Of a stretch of DNA of 64,000 bases, positions 48,286-62,402 are shown piece after piece. The stretch spans positions 186,001-250,000 of the forward strand of contig NW_023501049.1 of the NCBI RefSeq assembly GCF_014066305.1. The letters run 5' to 3'. The notes below the pieces were generated by a model. It saw nothing but the letters and a program-made list of their open reading frames with translations. It ran no database searches and was not told the DNA's origin. Made by a program: the position numbers and the translations under genes. The DNA comes from Letharia columbiana. Its lineage: Eukaryota > Ascomycota > Lecanoromycetes > Lecanorales > Parmeliaceae. Position 1 is the stretch's first letter, and each line of letters starts with the position of its first letter.

Positions 48286-49202
48286 CTCTTCTTCGCACGT
48301 ATTCTTTTATAAGCGAAATTCGGTAAATACGAAGTTTAATGCTAACGATATTAAAATCGAGTAGATAAGATAAAATAACTTATTAATTTTCGTCGAGTTA
48401 TTAAAGTAAGTTAGCGTCGAATTATTAAAGTAAAATTCGAGCTAAATAGTTAGAGTAAGTTAGCGTCGAATAATAGAAGTAAAATTAGTATCGAGTAGCT
48501 AAGGTAAGTTAGTGCCGAATAGCTAGCGTAAAAGTATACCCTCTACACCCTCTATATCTCTACTCTTTCCTATACGAACGAAATTAAAAAATACGAGATT
48601 TAAAATTCGCGACGTTTAAAATAGGGTAGATAGAGTAAAAAGTCGAAATCTGAAAACGACTATATTAGATTAGGCCCCCACCAAAATTTAATTCAAATTC
48701 CACTTTTTATTAAAAAGCGGTTTTTCGAAAATTTTATTTTCAGGCCATCTAATGCATATTAAAAATTAATCGATTTAAGATCGAAGGATATTTATAAGAG
48801 TAACTGAAATAATTAAAAGAAATTCTTCTAGCTATATGTCGTCGGCTATAAGATCTCTACGAAGGCTATTTTAAGTAACTGATTCTTGATAATAGTAATT
48901 ATAATAGCGATAATTTGAAGGTATAATACCCGAGGCATTAATAATAAATAGATATAGGTTTCTTAAAAGAGTTTTAAAGGTTTAATAGCGATAGTAACTA
49001 TAGCGCTGAAGAAATAGCTATTTTAGTATAAAATGGCGAGTTCGTAGAGTATTAAGTCTAATATAACGGCTCGATAAGTAGCTTAGATAAATTACCCGTA
49101 GTGCGAAGATTAATAAAATAGCTTCTCTAAAGTAATCGATAATAGGCGGCTTCTCTAAATTCAGATATAGATATAGTAGAATAGCTTCTCTATAAAATAA
49201 GA
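48286..49202. other. Remainder of the outer element between its 3' LTR and the gypsy insertion
   Basis: This segment is less AT-biased than its surroundings, with several TG and CA steps. It includes GGCCCCCACCAAAATTTAAT near 48675-48695, which resembles termini seen in some fungal DNA transposons, though no matching inverted end was found. By position it should include the 3' untranslated part of the copia-type element. Confidence 0.4.
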
Positions 49203-49207
49203 CTATA

Positions 49208-49482
49208 TATTAGGTCTAATGCGTTATGGGCCTTAGCGCTACTTACGCTAAGGTGTCGATATCGCATATTCTATATTAGAGTTTCTTTTAGAGTCTAGTT
49301 TTAATAATATATCTCGTATATCTAGAAGCTTAGCGAATATAGATTTACTTTATATATCTTAAAGTTTTAATATTTTTTAGAGATTAGTTCTATTATTAAA
49401 TATATTATTAAACTCTATAACGATATTATATCTTTTATAGTCTATATTCGCTAGCTAATTATTAATAAATTATACTTTTATA
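49208..49482 (+). repeat. 5' LTR of the gypsy-type element
   Basis: 275 bp, same length and clearly homologous to 56052-56326. The differences are dominated by C/T and G/A changes. It retains more G and C (AATGCGTTATGGGCCTTAGC) than the other copies, so this LTR may have been hit less by RIP. Confidence 0.9.
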
Positions 49483-51399
49483 ATTTTAATCTCTCTATCT
49501 TTTAAAGGAAAAGATTTATTATTATTATAATATCGGGTTTATCTCTAAATTATATAATAGAAAATAAAGATAATATCGAGAGTCGCTATAGCGTCGATAA
49601 TAAGTTTAAGAATTTCTTATTAATAAAAGATTTTATTATAAAATAATATCTTATAGTCGCTAGAGTCGAAAATTATTATCTAGAATAAGAATATAAATTA
49701 ACTACGTTAAAGATTTATAATTACGAGCTTTATAACGCTAGTTTATTATCTATAACTAATAAGAGTCTATCTATATTAATTATTATCGCGTCTCTAGCGA
49801 ATATATTAATTAAAATAAAAATACTTTATTCTAAAAGAATATATTCTTATAAGAATATTAGTAAGAGAGAGTATCTACGCTAGTTTCGCGAAGTCGAAAT
49901 TAAGTTTCTTATAAGTTCTAAATATTTTACTATTAATTAATTAAGAATTATTTATTATATATAATTCTTAGAAGGCGATTCTAATATTTAATAATATAAA
50001 TACTATTAAGCCTATAGCCTAGAGGGTACAACTTTTAAATTCTTTAAGTAGTTTTTATTTAATTTAGTAGCGGATTTAGTAAATTATCGTTTTCTCGCAT
50101 ATAAAAAGTAAGAGAAAATTAAATAACGCTTCGATTAGAAGATATTTATTTTTAAGATTTATCTAAAGAAGCTAGAGGTTTATATAACTTTATTTTCTAA
50201 GAAGTATCGAGTTAATTTCTTCTTAACTAAGCTTAGATTAGAGCTTAAAAATAAGATTCTAAATATTAATAGTATATTAAAATAATAAAAAGAAATTCTT
50301 ATCTAAGCTATTATATAGAAAAAGATTTTAAAATATATATACTTCGACGGCGATTTCTATTCGAAGTCTTTAAGAGGATTCGCTAAGAATAAGCTTCTAG
50401 AGAATCGAATTTTAAAGTTTAAATTAATTTTAAACGGCGGCGTTTATATAGCGCGTACTTAAGACGATAGCGTAAAGTGTAAAATCGATTTTTTTAACTC
50501 TAATTATAAGAAGAATAGTTATTTCTATTATAAAAAATAGGATTATTAAATATCTAAGTATTTAGATCTCGATAAATCGCCTATAGCCTATATCGATATA
50601 GTATTAATAAAAAAAGATTCGGTCTTATAATCGTCTTAGAAGCGAGATAAGAACGATAATTAATAGAGATAATCTCTTCTATTTTTATAAAGAGATAAAT
50701 AAAGCTTTAAAGTAAATAGAGATAACTCGTTACTCTACTCGATATTAAAGTATATATTAATTTAATTTTATAAAAGTTCGTAGTTTAATAAGATTTAGAA
50801 TTTTATAATACTATCTTATTATAATTAAAAGCGCTAAATAACTAAAGTATATATTACTATAGCGCGTATTAGCTAAATTATTAATTAGTAAATAGTTAAA
50901 GTTAGAATAAAAAGTATAATATACTCTTCTATATTATTAACTAAAAAGGTCTTAATATCGTATTAAATATATTTAAATTAAGTTAATTATAAGTATTATT
51001 AGACTTAGCGACGAAGTAATAATAATTTAAAATTAACGCTAATAAATTATAAATTAAAAAATTAATTAAATTTATTTAAATTATCGAATAGAAGTTAAAT
51101 ATATTTATAATTATATACGCTGTGGTAATATATAGCGAATCGAAAAATGAATATAATCTAGAGCTTTCTTAGAAGTTATTAGAGTTTAATAATATTTTTT
51201 TTAATAAAAAAATAGAAATCTTATCTACGCTTAAATAGAGAAACTATATTATTAAGATTAAAAGCGATAAAAAGTCGCTATATAATTTCTTATATAATCT
51301 ATTTTAAACGAAATTAGCGGAACTACGACGTTATCTAAAAAACTCTCTTTAGAAAAATTAGATTCGCTATTTAACTTTCTTAGTCGAAATATTAATTCT

Positions 51400-51690
51400 T
51401 TTTATTTCTAAAAAGAATAAAGGATTTTATTTTTACGTTAATTATCGAAGTCTAAATATAATAATTATTAAAAATCGATATTCGCTATCTCTAATTATTA
51501 AGACTTTAAATCGCTTATATAACGTTAAAGTCTTTATAAAGCTAAATCTTAAGAATATCTATTATCGAATTTAAATTAAAAAAGATAATAAGTAGAAAAT
51601 AGCGTTTCGTAATCGCTATAGCTACTTCGAATATTTAATTATATCTTTTAGACTCGCTAATATATTAATAACTTTTTAAGTATATATTAA
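51400..51690 (+). pseudogene. Reverse-transcriptase remnant of the gypsy-type element
   Basis: One frame can be followed with in-frame stops: KKNKGFYFYVNYRSLN, NRYSLSLIIKTLNRLY, KVFIKLNLKNIYYRI and FRNRYSYFEYLI. The order and spacing match the first blocks of Ty3/gypsy reverse transcriptases. Many Asp/Gly/Ala positions now read Asn/Arg/Ile, as G to A and C to T changes produce. Confidence 0.85.
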
Positions 51691-54600
51691 TAGAGCTCTT
51701 ATAGATCTAATAAATATAATATATATAATATATTTAAATAATATTCTAATTTATAATATTAATCTAGTAAAGTATTAGCGATATATTAAGTAAGTACTTA
51801 AGCGTTTACGCTAGTTTTAACTATATATTAATTTAAAGAAGTATTAATTTTATATTAAGCGAGTTAAGTTTCTAGAATTTATCGTATTTATTAAAGATAT
51901 TATAATAAATTAAAAACGTATCGCTATTATTAAGAAGTAGCTAAAATTAAAAAATTATCGAAATATATAAATCTTTTTAGATTTTACTAATTTCTATCGA
52001 TAATTTATTTATAGCTATTTTAGTATAATAGCGTTACTTATTAACTTACTTAAAGAGAGTAAGAATAATAAGAAATCTAGGTCGTTAGAGTAAATAGATA
52101 ACGCTAAGCTAGCGTTTTAGTAACTTTAAAATACTTTTATAATCGCGCCGTTTCTACGCTATTACGATTTAAATTTAAAGTTATATCTTAAAATTAACGC
52201 TTTTAACTTCGATATAGAGATTATACTTTTATAATTAAATAAGAATAACTATTAGCGATTAATAGTATTTTAATCTAGAAAAATAATTTCTATAAAATAA
52301 AACTATAAGATTTATAATTAAGAGCTACTCGCTATTATAGTATTTATAAAGTAATAATATTACTATTTAAAAGGTAGTACGTTTTATATTAAGATTCTAA
52401 CGAATTATAATAATCTTAAGAGCTTTATAAAGTAGAAGAAATTAAACTTTAAATAAGCTCGTTAAGCGCTAAAATTAGCTATTTATAATTTTAAGATTTT
52501 TTATTAAATAAGTAAATTAAACTCTATTAACTCGCTATTATAGCGTCTTAATTATAAGAGAACTTTATCGTTAAATATTAAATTACTATCGATACTATAG
52601 AATAAATTTATACTTTAAATTAGTAACGAGTAGTTATAAAGAAATAAGAAGCTTATAGCGATTATAGCGTTTATATTTCGTATTATCGACGTTTAAATAG
52701 TTATTTCTAGAAGAGAGTTTAAGATTATATAAGAGATTACTTATAACGTATTTTAAAGATTAATAAAAATATTAATTTAAGATTTATAAGCTTATAATAA
52801 TTAGATAAACTCTTTTTAAATTAATATTAATAAATTAATAATTAAGCGTCGCGTATATAGCTAAATATAGATCTTAGACTTTAAGAAATTATTAAGATAT
52901 AATAATTACCTTTATATCTCTAGAGATAAGATCTTAAGAAAAGAGTTTATTAATAAATATTATAATAATTTATTATTAGAATACTTTAATACTACGAAAA
53001 CGTATAAGCTATTTATTTATAAATATTATTAAAATAAAAATCTAAAGTAAGTTATTAACTATATTAAGATATATAATATTTATTAATAGATTAAAGCTTC
53101 GCGATATCGCTTATATAGCGAATTAAGCTCGCTTCTTATCGCTATTAAGCTATAAAAGAAAATTTCTATAAACTTTATTATTAACTTATTAGCGAGTAAG
53201 TATAAGAATATTATTTATAATATTATTCTAGTTATAGTAAATTAATTTATAAAAATAATAAGATATATTTCTATATTTATTATAATCGATATCGCTTAGC
53301 TAGCGAAAGTATTTTATTTCGAAATAGTATATCGCTATAATATACTAAACGATATTATTAATAATAGAGGCTCTATATTTACTAGTAGCTTCTAGTTCGC
53401 TATTTACTTTTATTTTAAAATTAAGCGATATTTAAGTATTATTTTTTATTCGTAAATTAACGAGTAGACTAAGTAGTAAAATTAGATACTAAAATACTTC
53501 TTACGCGTATTCGCTAATAATAAGTAAAATATTTAGACGAAATAACTACTAATAATAGAGTTCGCTTATATAAATAATTAATATTCCTTTATTAAAACGA
53601 TATCGTTCTTTTTAATATATAAATATTATTCTAAAATTCGTTAAGAGATTAAAAACGACTTTATTAAGGGGGAGATATTCGCTATAAATAATAAAGTAAA
53701 GAAGTTATAAGTATTAAGAAATAAGATAATAAAGCGTTTTTATAGCGCGGTTATAATTTAGTTTAAGTATTATAATAAAATATATTAGTCTTAAAGTTAT
53801 AAGATAGATAATTTAATAATATTAGCGATTAAGAATCTAAAATAAAAACGCTTAAATAAGAAGTTATCTTATAAATTTATAGAATTATTTTAAATTATAA
53901 ATAAGATAGAGGCGTAGATATATCGCTTACTTCTATTCTCGACGTATAGAATCTATAATATCTTTTATATATCGTTATTTAAGCTTTATTATCTTCGCGA
54001 TTATAATAATATAGTAAAAATCTTTATATAAACTCTTAATCTTATTAATAATAATAAGCTTTAAAAGATTAAAGAAATTATTAATAAAATTAAGTATAAA
54101 AAAGATATTTAATATAAAGTTAAATAAACTAATTAAGATAAAGAGTATAATTAATAATTATTAAATAATAAACTTATTAATATTAACGAGCTAATTTAAA
54201 TCTATAAATAGATAAGTAATAAGCGAAAATATTAAGTAATAAATAATAAGTCTTTTATTATTAAAGAGCTTAATTAATTATATAAATTAATAATAAGTAA
54301 GTAAAAATAATAAAATAAGATATAATTATTGATTAGATTAAATATATTTCTAGATAATACTTATATTACGCGCGTACTTCTCTATACTTATTATTATTAA
54401 AATATAGATTAATAAAATAATTATATTATTTAACTATCTATTAAACTCTACTATAAAGAGAGTTTATTATATTAAAGTATATATTATTAATATAGATATA
54501 TTTTTACTTAAAATAATTATTAAAGAATTATCTAAGAATCTTACGTTAGCGCTATTATTAAAAAAAGATTACTATTTAAATATTCTTCGCTATCTTAATA

Positions 54601-56051
54601 TTAGATCTCGAGTTAAATTTATTAATTTAGTTTTTTAACGAGAAGATAGTTAAAGTATAATCTTTAAGTTAATATTTATTAATATTCGTTATATATCGAT
54701 AAAGGCTCTTAAGCTTCTTCTCTAATAATTCGTTTATTTTCTTTAATTTCTCTATACGCTTATATATTATTATAAATTAATTTTAGAGATTTATAATTAT
54801 AATAAAAACGATCGAAGTTATCGCTATTATATATTTTTATAACTTATATTATTAAGTAATCTTCTTATTAAGCTTAATCTATTAATAAGATAGTTTTTAA
54901 AACTATTTAACGCGGTGATAGCGTTATATTAATTTTCTTATCTACGCTTAAAGATATAGAGGGATTTTAATATAGCGGCTAATATCGCGCTTTTCGATTT
55001 TATAGTTATTATAGAGAGAAGACTTATTTTAAATATATAAATCGTCGTCTTAATAAAAGTAAGTTCTATATAATAAATTAGATATTAGAATTTATTAGTA
55101 GATATATATATAAAGCGATAGTAATAAAAATAGTTAAGAGTTAGTAGTCGCGTCTATAGAGCGACTATACACTTATTATTAAAGTTATTATTATTATTAA
55201 AAAAGAGTATTATAAAATTATTAGTTTACGTATCGACGTGATTAATAATAATAAGATATTTATAATAAAGAGAAGTAGATTATTAATATAATAAGATATA
55301 TTATACTTATATTAGTATTAATATTAACGTTATAGCGCTAAAGTAAATACTTATAAGAGAGATATTAGAAGTTATAAAGAATAAAAATAAATAATTTAAA
55401 AGAGATTTTTATATTCTCTATTATAGTGCTATTATTAGCGAATAGTATCTAGTAATATAGATAGTAGCGATATAATAATATTTTACTATTATCTATAAAA
55501 CCGCGTCGTCTAGCTATTATTATTATTTCTACTTATTAATTAATAATCGAGAATATTATTATAAACGCGTCGCTTTATTAGTTATTTTCTTTAAATTCTT
55601 ATAATAAAGATTATTATTACGTTACTTCGCTATAAACGTAATACGCTATAAAAATAACGTTATCTATAAAAAAACTCTTCTCTCTCCTTTACTTATTAGA
55701 TTTTCGAGATTTTATTATAAATTTCTAAATCTAATATTATTCGCTATAAAAACTATTAACTAGCGCTATAAAAACGCCGATATTAAGCGCGTCGACTTAT
55801 TATAAATTATTATTAATTAATATTATAAAAGCGATATTATTCTTAAAGATAGTATTAATATTATTATATAATATATTAATAACGCGCTTATAGCGCGTAA
55901 GGGTTAGTTTTATCGCGTTATTAAAACGATATTATAATCTTAATAGATCGACTCTTTTTCTTTATTTCTTTATTAGAGTTTAAAGGTTTTTTAATAAGTA
56001 TTTTATTTTTATTTAGATATCTAGAAATTAGAGTCTAGAAGAAAAGATAAT

Positions 56052-56326
56052 TATTAGATTTAATACGTTATAGGTCTTAACGCTATTTACGCTAAGGCGT
56101 TAATATCGTATATACTATATTAGAATTTCTTTTAAAGTCTAGTTTTAATAATATATCTTATATATCTAGAAGCTTAGCGAATATAGATTTACTTTATATA
56201 TCTCGAAGTTTTAATATTTCTTAAAGATTAGTTCTACTATTAAATATACTATTAAATCTTATAACGATACTACGTCTTTTATAGTCTATATTCGCTAGCT
56301 AATCGCTAGTAAATTATATTCTTATA
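56052..56326 (+). repeat. 3' LTR of the gypsy-type element
   Basis: 275 bp, preceded by a purine-rich tract (AGAAGAAAAGATAAT) that fits a polypurine primer site and followed by the target duplication CTATA. Confidence 0.9.
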
Positions 56327-57299
56327 CTATATTAAGATAATAGTAAGATTAGCGATTATTTAAGAGATAAGTAAATATAGCTTTTATCTTAAAAGCGTTT
56401 CGAAAAGTAATAAATTTATTTAAGTAAAGAGCCTTAATAAGTCTATCAGCCATTTATTTATTAGTAAGAATATATCGTATATTTATAATATTATTATTAA
56501 TCTTTTCTCGTACGAAATAATAGATAATATTAATATATTTAATATGAGTATAGAATTAAGTATTCTTTATAAGGGTAATTACGTCTTAATTATTATCGAA
56601 AATAACGATAATCTTAAAGTTTACATTATTAAGGCGAAGGAGTTAATTAAGTAAATTCTTTAGCTAAATCGCTTTCTTAATAATCTACGTCTAATCGATA
56701 TACTCTATCTTATAAGTAAATAATATTATAATAGCTTAACGCTTAGATAATTAACTAATTATATCGCTTTTTATATTAAAGAGATAGTTAAATATAAATC
56801 TTCGAGTTATATTATTAACTTAATTAGAATTAATATAATCGATAAGCTTTTAAAAAGAGTCTTTATATACGAGTTCGTAGTATATTATATCTTTTAAATA
56901 TCGAAAGATTTAAATAATTATATTTTAATATACTAGAGTTAGATTAGCTAAATAGCGACTTATTAATAATATCGCGTAAGCGATATCGAAATAGATATCG
57001 AGTATAGTATATATAAGAGATCTTACCGCGGATTAATAGTTCTCTTACAATTTCCTTAAAACGATATAGCCCTCTTCGATAAAAGCTAATTTATAATTAA
57101 TTTCGAGGAATATCGATATCGAGATAAGGTTTTAATAGTTAAAATAATTTAAAAACTAAATAATGTAAGTCTCTTATCTTAGACGAAGAATATCGCTACG
57201 GCGATTTCTCTTAATAGTTATACTCAAGTAGTAGATATATAATTCTAAGTTCGATATATAAAACTTCGCGTTAAATCCCTTCTTAATTCGCTAAATCTC

Positions 57300-57350
57300 G
57301 ACTTTACTAGAGTCGATAATTAAGATATCGTCGATATAGAGCGCTATAAT
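57300..57350 (-). pseudogene. Reverse-transcriptase active-site remnant of the copia-type element
   Basis: The minus strand reads ALYIDDILIIDSSKVEI in one open stretch. It corresponds to the YVDD box and following strand of copia-type reverse transcriptases. The surrounding frame is broken by stops typical of RIP. Confidence 0.75.
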
Positions 57351-60300
57351 AATATTCTCTTTAAAGTCTATAAATACGCTATCGTCTAATTCAATAGAGA
57401 GAAAACTTAGCTTCTTTATATACTTCGAGAAATATTAATATTAAACTCGAGGGAATTACTTTAAATTATAAAATATCTTATTTAACTTATAGATCTTAAT
57501 ATTATTTTTACTAAAATTATCGAATTAACGTATATAAATCTCTTTCTTTATATTATCGTATAAAAAGATAGTTTTAATATCTATTTACTTTAGATTCTAA
57601 TTTAAGACAGTTATAAGCGCGAAGATCGTTTTATAGCTTATAAGCTTTATTATTAACGCGAAAGTATTATAATAGTTATAATTCTTCTACTATTCGAATT
57701 CTTAAATAATCTAGTATATCTTATAGCGGGTAATTTCTTTATTGAGGCCTTATTTTAAGATGTAAATCTATCTACCTCTTAGAATATAAGCTTTGAAAGG
57801 CGTCTAGATAAGATATTAAGTGTTATTATCTATAAGAGATTTATATTTATTCTTTATAAAAAGTTTTTAATTTATTTAGAATAGTTAATTAGATATAGCC
57901 TACTCGTAAATAATAGACTTAAAAATATTCGGCTTATTAATATAATTTATAAATAAAACAAATACTATAAAGGCTCTTAAAAGAGAGTCGGGGGATAGAT
58001 CTTATAGATTCGAAATTATAAGATTCGAGTAATCATATAGTATTCTTTAAATAGCGCTTAATTTATAATCTTCGTAGATAGCTTATATAACTTCGATAAT
58101 AGTAAATAATAAATCTAAGTCTAAGGAAATTTCTTATATAAATAGTATAGGTTAAACTATTAATATAGATATAAATATAGTATTTAATCGAGTAATCTAT
58201 ATTAAAGGCGCTTAAACTAAGGGCTCTCGCGTAATTAATTAAATTTGTTATACTAAAGACTCTTACGTAGGTCTTCGCGAAGGCGCTTTCTTATTAACTA
58301 GCTAGGGGAAATTTAACCTTAATCTTATAAATACTAAAGGTCTTAAAGTCGCTAAAGATTTAATAGCTATTTTAGTTATAGATATAACGTCTTCTAATAC
58401 TTCTTTAAATTTAATATCTTTCGAAATATTAATAATACGCTATTTATTTAATATCTTCTCTATAGCAGATACTAGTACTATTAGATATTATCGCTTATTT
58501 AAAAACTTATAAACCTTAATTTCTTCTTTTAAGTCTATAATTAGAGATCGTTTTTTTATAAAGTATACGCTATTAACGCGAATAACTATCTTCTTAATAA
58601 GATTATATAATTAAAAGATATACTCCCTCTTATATCCTAGTAATATATACTTTTCACTTCGATTTATAAGCTTCTTCTAAATTCGTTTTATCGCGTAAGC
58701 GATAAAATCGATTATACGTAAGTGAAAAAGAATAAGCTTTCGTTAATAGAAGGCCTCGAAAGAAATTACAATGGTTTTAATATTAGACGATCGTATTATT
58801 AGATAATTAGCGATGGTAATAATTTTAAGTTTAAAAGATTTATTAAGATTAAAGCTTAATAGAATAAAATATATTTTATATAGTAAGGTTTATTTAAAAT
58901 ACTCGACTATATTATTTATCTAGAGGTTATTAGAAATAATAGATTTCTATTTAATATTCGATAGAGCGAGATAATTAAGAAAGACTTTAAATATATACTC
59001 GCCCTTATTATCGAGGCGAATATAAGAGATTTTATAGTTATACGATTTAAGATAGACCTTAAATCGTAAAAATATAGCGAAGATCTTACTCTTATAGCGA
59101 ATATAGTAGACTTTAGAGTAGAAGATAAAATTATTTTTAAATATTATAAAGTATTTATAGTTATTAAAACTAATAGAGAATAAAGACTCTATAAGATCGC
59201 TATAAATAAATTCGCTTAATTATATATCGGGCGTAATAGAATTAATATAAGAGATAGTCTTCTAACACTTTATAATATAGTACTCGCAAGTATACTTATC
59301 CGCGATATTCTTAATAAAATCTATATCTACCGTTATAGCGAAGAGTTTATTTAGATTCTATTAATCTAAATAATCTATATAAATATATTAAAGTTAATAA
59401 ATCGAATTTAAAGAAATATTATATATCGCTAAGATATTATTTAAACTATTTTAGAAATTAAGAAAAAATAAATCTTAATTATAAGTATTTATAAGCTTTA
59501 AATTATCTTTAATTAAAGCGTAGTTAGTCTTATAAAAGACGATTACGATATCGGAGTTTAAGAGTTTATCGACGAAAAAAAGATTAATATCTATATCGAA
59601 TATATATAAAATATTAAATAAAGTAATATTTATATACTTATTTTAAATAAAGTAATTTAAACTAATAATATTATAATTAAGGAATTAAACTTAACTATTC
59701 TTAATACCGCGAATAAAGCGAGAGTAGATTTTTTTATAGATAATAAATATTAAATAATTAACGAAGAAATAGTGAGAATAATTAAAGTTTACTATTATAT
59801 AAGAGTATAGATCGACGAAGTTAGCTACTATTAAGTTATATTTTAAATTAAAATTAATAACTATTAAGTTAATAACTTTCTTATTATTAACTATATCGAG
59901 AATATTAAAATTATTAAAGCTAGGATTTATATAATATATAGTCGAATTTAGTTCTTTTAGAAAGGTATAGTTAATATTAAGATACTTATTCTCCTCTAAA
60001 ATAGAGATATTAAAGAGTATCTCTTCGATACGCTTACGCTTAATATTAAGACTTTTCTCTATATTATTAAAATTAATCGCGATAATTTAAGTCTTCTTCT
60101 TCTTTTTCTTATTCGATATAAACTTTTTAAGCTTTAGATAAAAGAATTTAATCTAATATTTAATAGAAGAATATCTAAATTTATATTTAATAATCTTATA
60201 TAGAGAGTAAGTTTCGCGATTAGCTTTTAAGCTACCGATTTTATAATATTTAGCAAACTACTTATCTTTACTCTTATCGCTATTATTACGAATAGCGTAT

Positions 60301-62253
60301 ATAATAATATTATTATCTTTAGATAATAATAGATAGATTTCTTTATTTATCGCAATATAGATAATTTTATTAAATTTAATAATCTTATCGTTATATAGCT
60401 TATAGATCTAGATATAAATAATTACGAAGATATTAAAAGAGTTTTTAAGTTCTATAAGAAAGAGCTAAATTAGAAAGAGTTTTAATAAAGCGAGTAATTT
60501 ATATAGGCTAGCGATTTCGATAGTAACCTTATAAAAGTTCTTTTTATATTAGCGAACGCCTCTCTTAAAAGTAAAAGTAATATCGAGTAATTAGCGAATT
60601 AGCTCTATATAAAGCTCGAAGTCTTTAAACTTATAATATTTAACGATAGCGTTTAATATTATCTAAAAATTCTTATTATTATAATTAATCTCGATAAACT
60701 AATAATTATTATACTCGAGACGTTAAAAAATAATTATATAAATCTTAAACTTTATAATTTCGATAAAAAATAAAAGATTATTAAGTATTAACTAGCTCTT
60801 AATATCTTATCTTTATCTAATATATTTTATACTAGATTTTAGAATAACGATAAAGATTAGAGAAAAACTATCTTCGTTAAATTAGAATTAATTAAGAATA
60901 TTAATTATAAAATATTATAACTAATTATTTAAATTTATTATCGCTAGAAGATAGTCTAGATAAAAATATATAGAATATTAATAAAGAGAGCGATAGCGGT
61001 AATAATAATAATAATTTAGCTATTATTTTAAACGAGATAGCGAATTTAGAGAAAGATTCTAAAAGTAACTTTAAAGCGAATATAATAGACTTCTTAATAC
61101 GAAGATTAAATAGCTTAATATCGCTTAAAGAATTAAAAATATCTTCGCTAGCTTCGAATTTAAAATTAATAAAACTATTATTTAATAAAATAGCGAAAGT
61201 AAAATAGATACTCTAATTATTATTAGAGTTCTCGAAAATCTTATTAATACTAATTAACTATCGCCTTTAAACTTCGATTTCTTATATAAAAAATAGAAAG
61301 TATTTATATATAGAGCTACGATAGATATAAGTAATATAATTAAAATAAAAGATACTTAGTAATAAAAATAACTTATAAACGAAGGCTAATTTCTAATAGA
61401 ACTATATAGAGTGCAATTATTATAGACGTATAGATCTTCTTCTTAAAGAGGGATTAATACCCTTCTTATACTACTCATTTAGAGACTTAAATCTAAAATA
61501 TTTATATCGCTAACTACTATTATAAGACTTCGAAGATTATTCTAGCTTTATAATTACAATAATAGAATATAGATAAATACGGAAAAAAAATTCGGTAATA
61601 AGACTCTAGCCCCCTTCTTTAAGAGGCTTCTAAAGGCCTAGAAGCTAATATTAATAAGATATTCTTATTATTTTAATCTTAGTAGGCTTATAAGCGCACT
61701 AAGAGATAGTAATACTAGCTCTAAAATACTCTAAACTACGATTAGACTATTAATATTAATATTTAATTACTTTTAATTAATAGCTATTAATTCGATAATT
61801 AATATATAGTTTTAAAGTTAATATTAATATAAAATAACTTTACTTTTAATAGAGTTAAGTATTTTAACTTAGTAAAAGCTAATAAGATTTAAAGAGGCCT
61901 TAGCGATATAACTCGATTATACGATAATACGATCGTATACTTAATATATTTAGCGAGTTTAACGTTTTAACTAGAGGCGATATATCTTAGCTCGCTTAGA
62001 GTAGGGGCGATAGTAACTCTTAGCCTCTTATATTGTTAACGAATTATACTTATTTAGACTTACAATTATTTTAAGAGAGAGAAATACTCTTATCGAGAAG
62101 ATTAAAAGAATATCTCTACTACTACTACTACCTTTATATAATAGACTTTAAATATTATAAGATAGATATTAAAAGTCTAAGAGTAGTTATAGTTATAGAG
62201 GCGAATAGTAAATATAATATAATAGTTATCGAATAGAGCTTAAGCTTATAATC

Positions 62254-62402
62254 TATAAAAATATAAGATAAGATACTTAGTTATTTACTATGAAGTTATT
62301 ATAAAGAAAAGAGCGACTAGATATAAATACGCTAAGACGTATTATGTAATTATATTACGTAATTATTAAGACGCTAAGAGTTACGTAATTCGAATTTCAA
62401 TA
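62254..62402 (-). repeat. 5' LTR of the RIP-mutated copia-type element
   Basis: 149 bp, paired with 48137-48285 and followed by AATAG. It ends CGAATTTCAATA. The other copy reads TTTTAATA at this point, a C to T difference of the RIP kind. Confidence 0.85.

Larger units (their letters stand above)
49208..56326 (+). mobile_element. Full-length gypsy-type LTR retrotransposon, RIP-mutated
   Basis: LTRs of exactly 275 bp at 49208-49482 and 56052-56326 lie in direct orientation, flanked by the duplicated CTATA (49203-49207 and 56327-56331). LTR ends are TATTAG...CTTATA, consistent with RIP of TGTTAG...CTTACA. The interior keeps the collinear trace of a Ty3/gypsy Pol. The reverse-transcriptase region at about 51400-51690 reads KKNKGFYFYVNYRSLN..., KVFIKLNLKN and FEYLI with stop codons, and the integrase region follows at about 53000-53650. 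Total 7119 bp. It sits inside the copia-type element and so inserted later. Confidence 0.9.
48137..62402 (-). mobile_element. Copia-type LTR retrotransposon, RIP-mutated, interrupted by a gypsy-type element
   Basis: Two 149-bp direct repeats (48137-48285 and 62254-62402) are flanked by the 5-bp duplication AATAG (48132-48136 and 62403-62407). Their ends now read TATAGAAATATG...CAATA, as expected for RIP-altered TG...CA ends. On the minus strand the interior shows a degraded copia polyprotein: a CCHC-like remnant near 60200-60260 and a reverse-transcriptase active site (ALYIDDILIIDSSK) near 57310-57345. Reading order fits a minus-strand element. About 7.1 kb belongs to this element once the nested gypsy insertion is removed, which is long for copia, so further insertions are possible. 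Confidence 0.8.
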
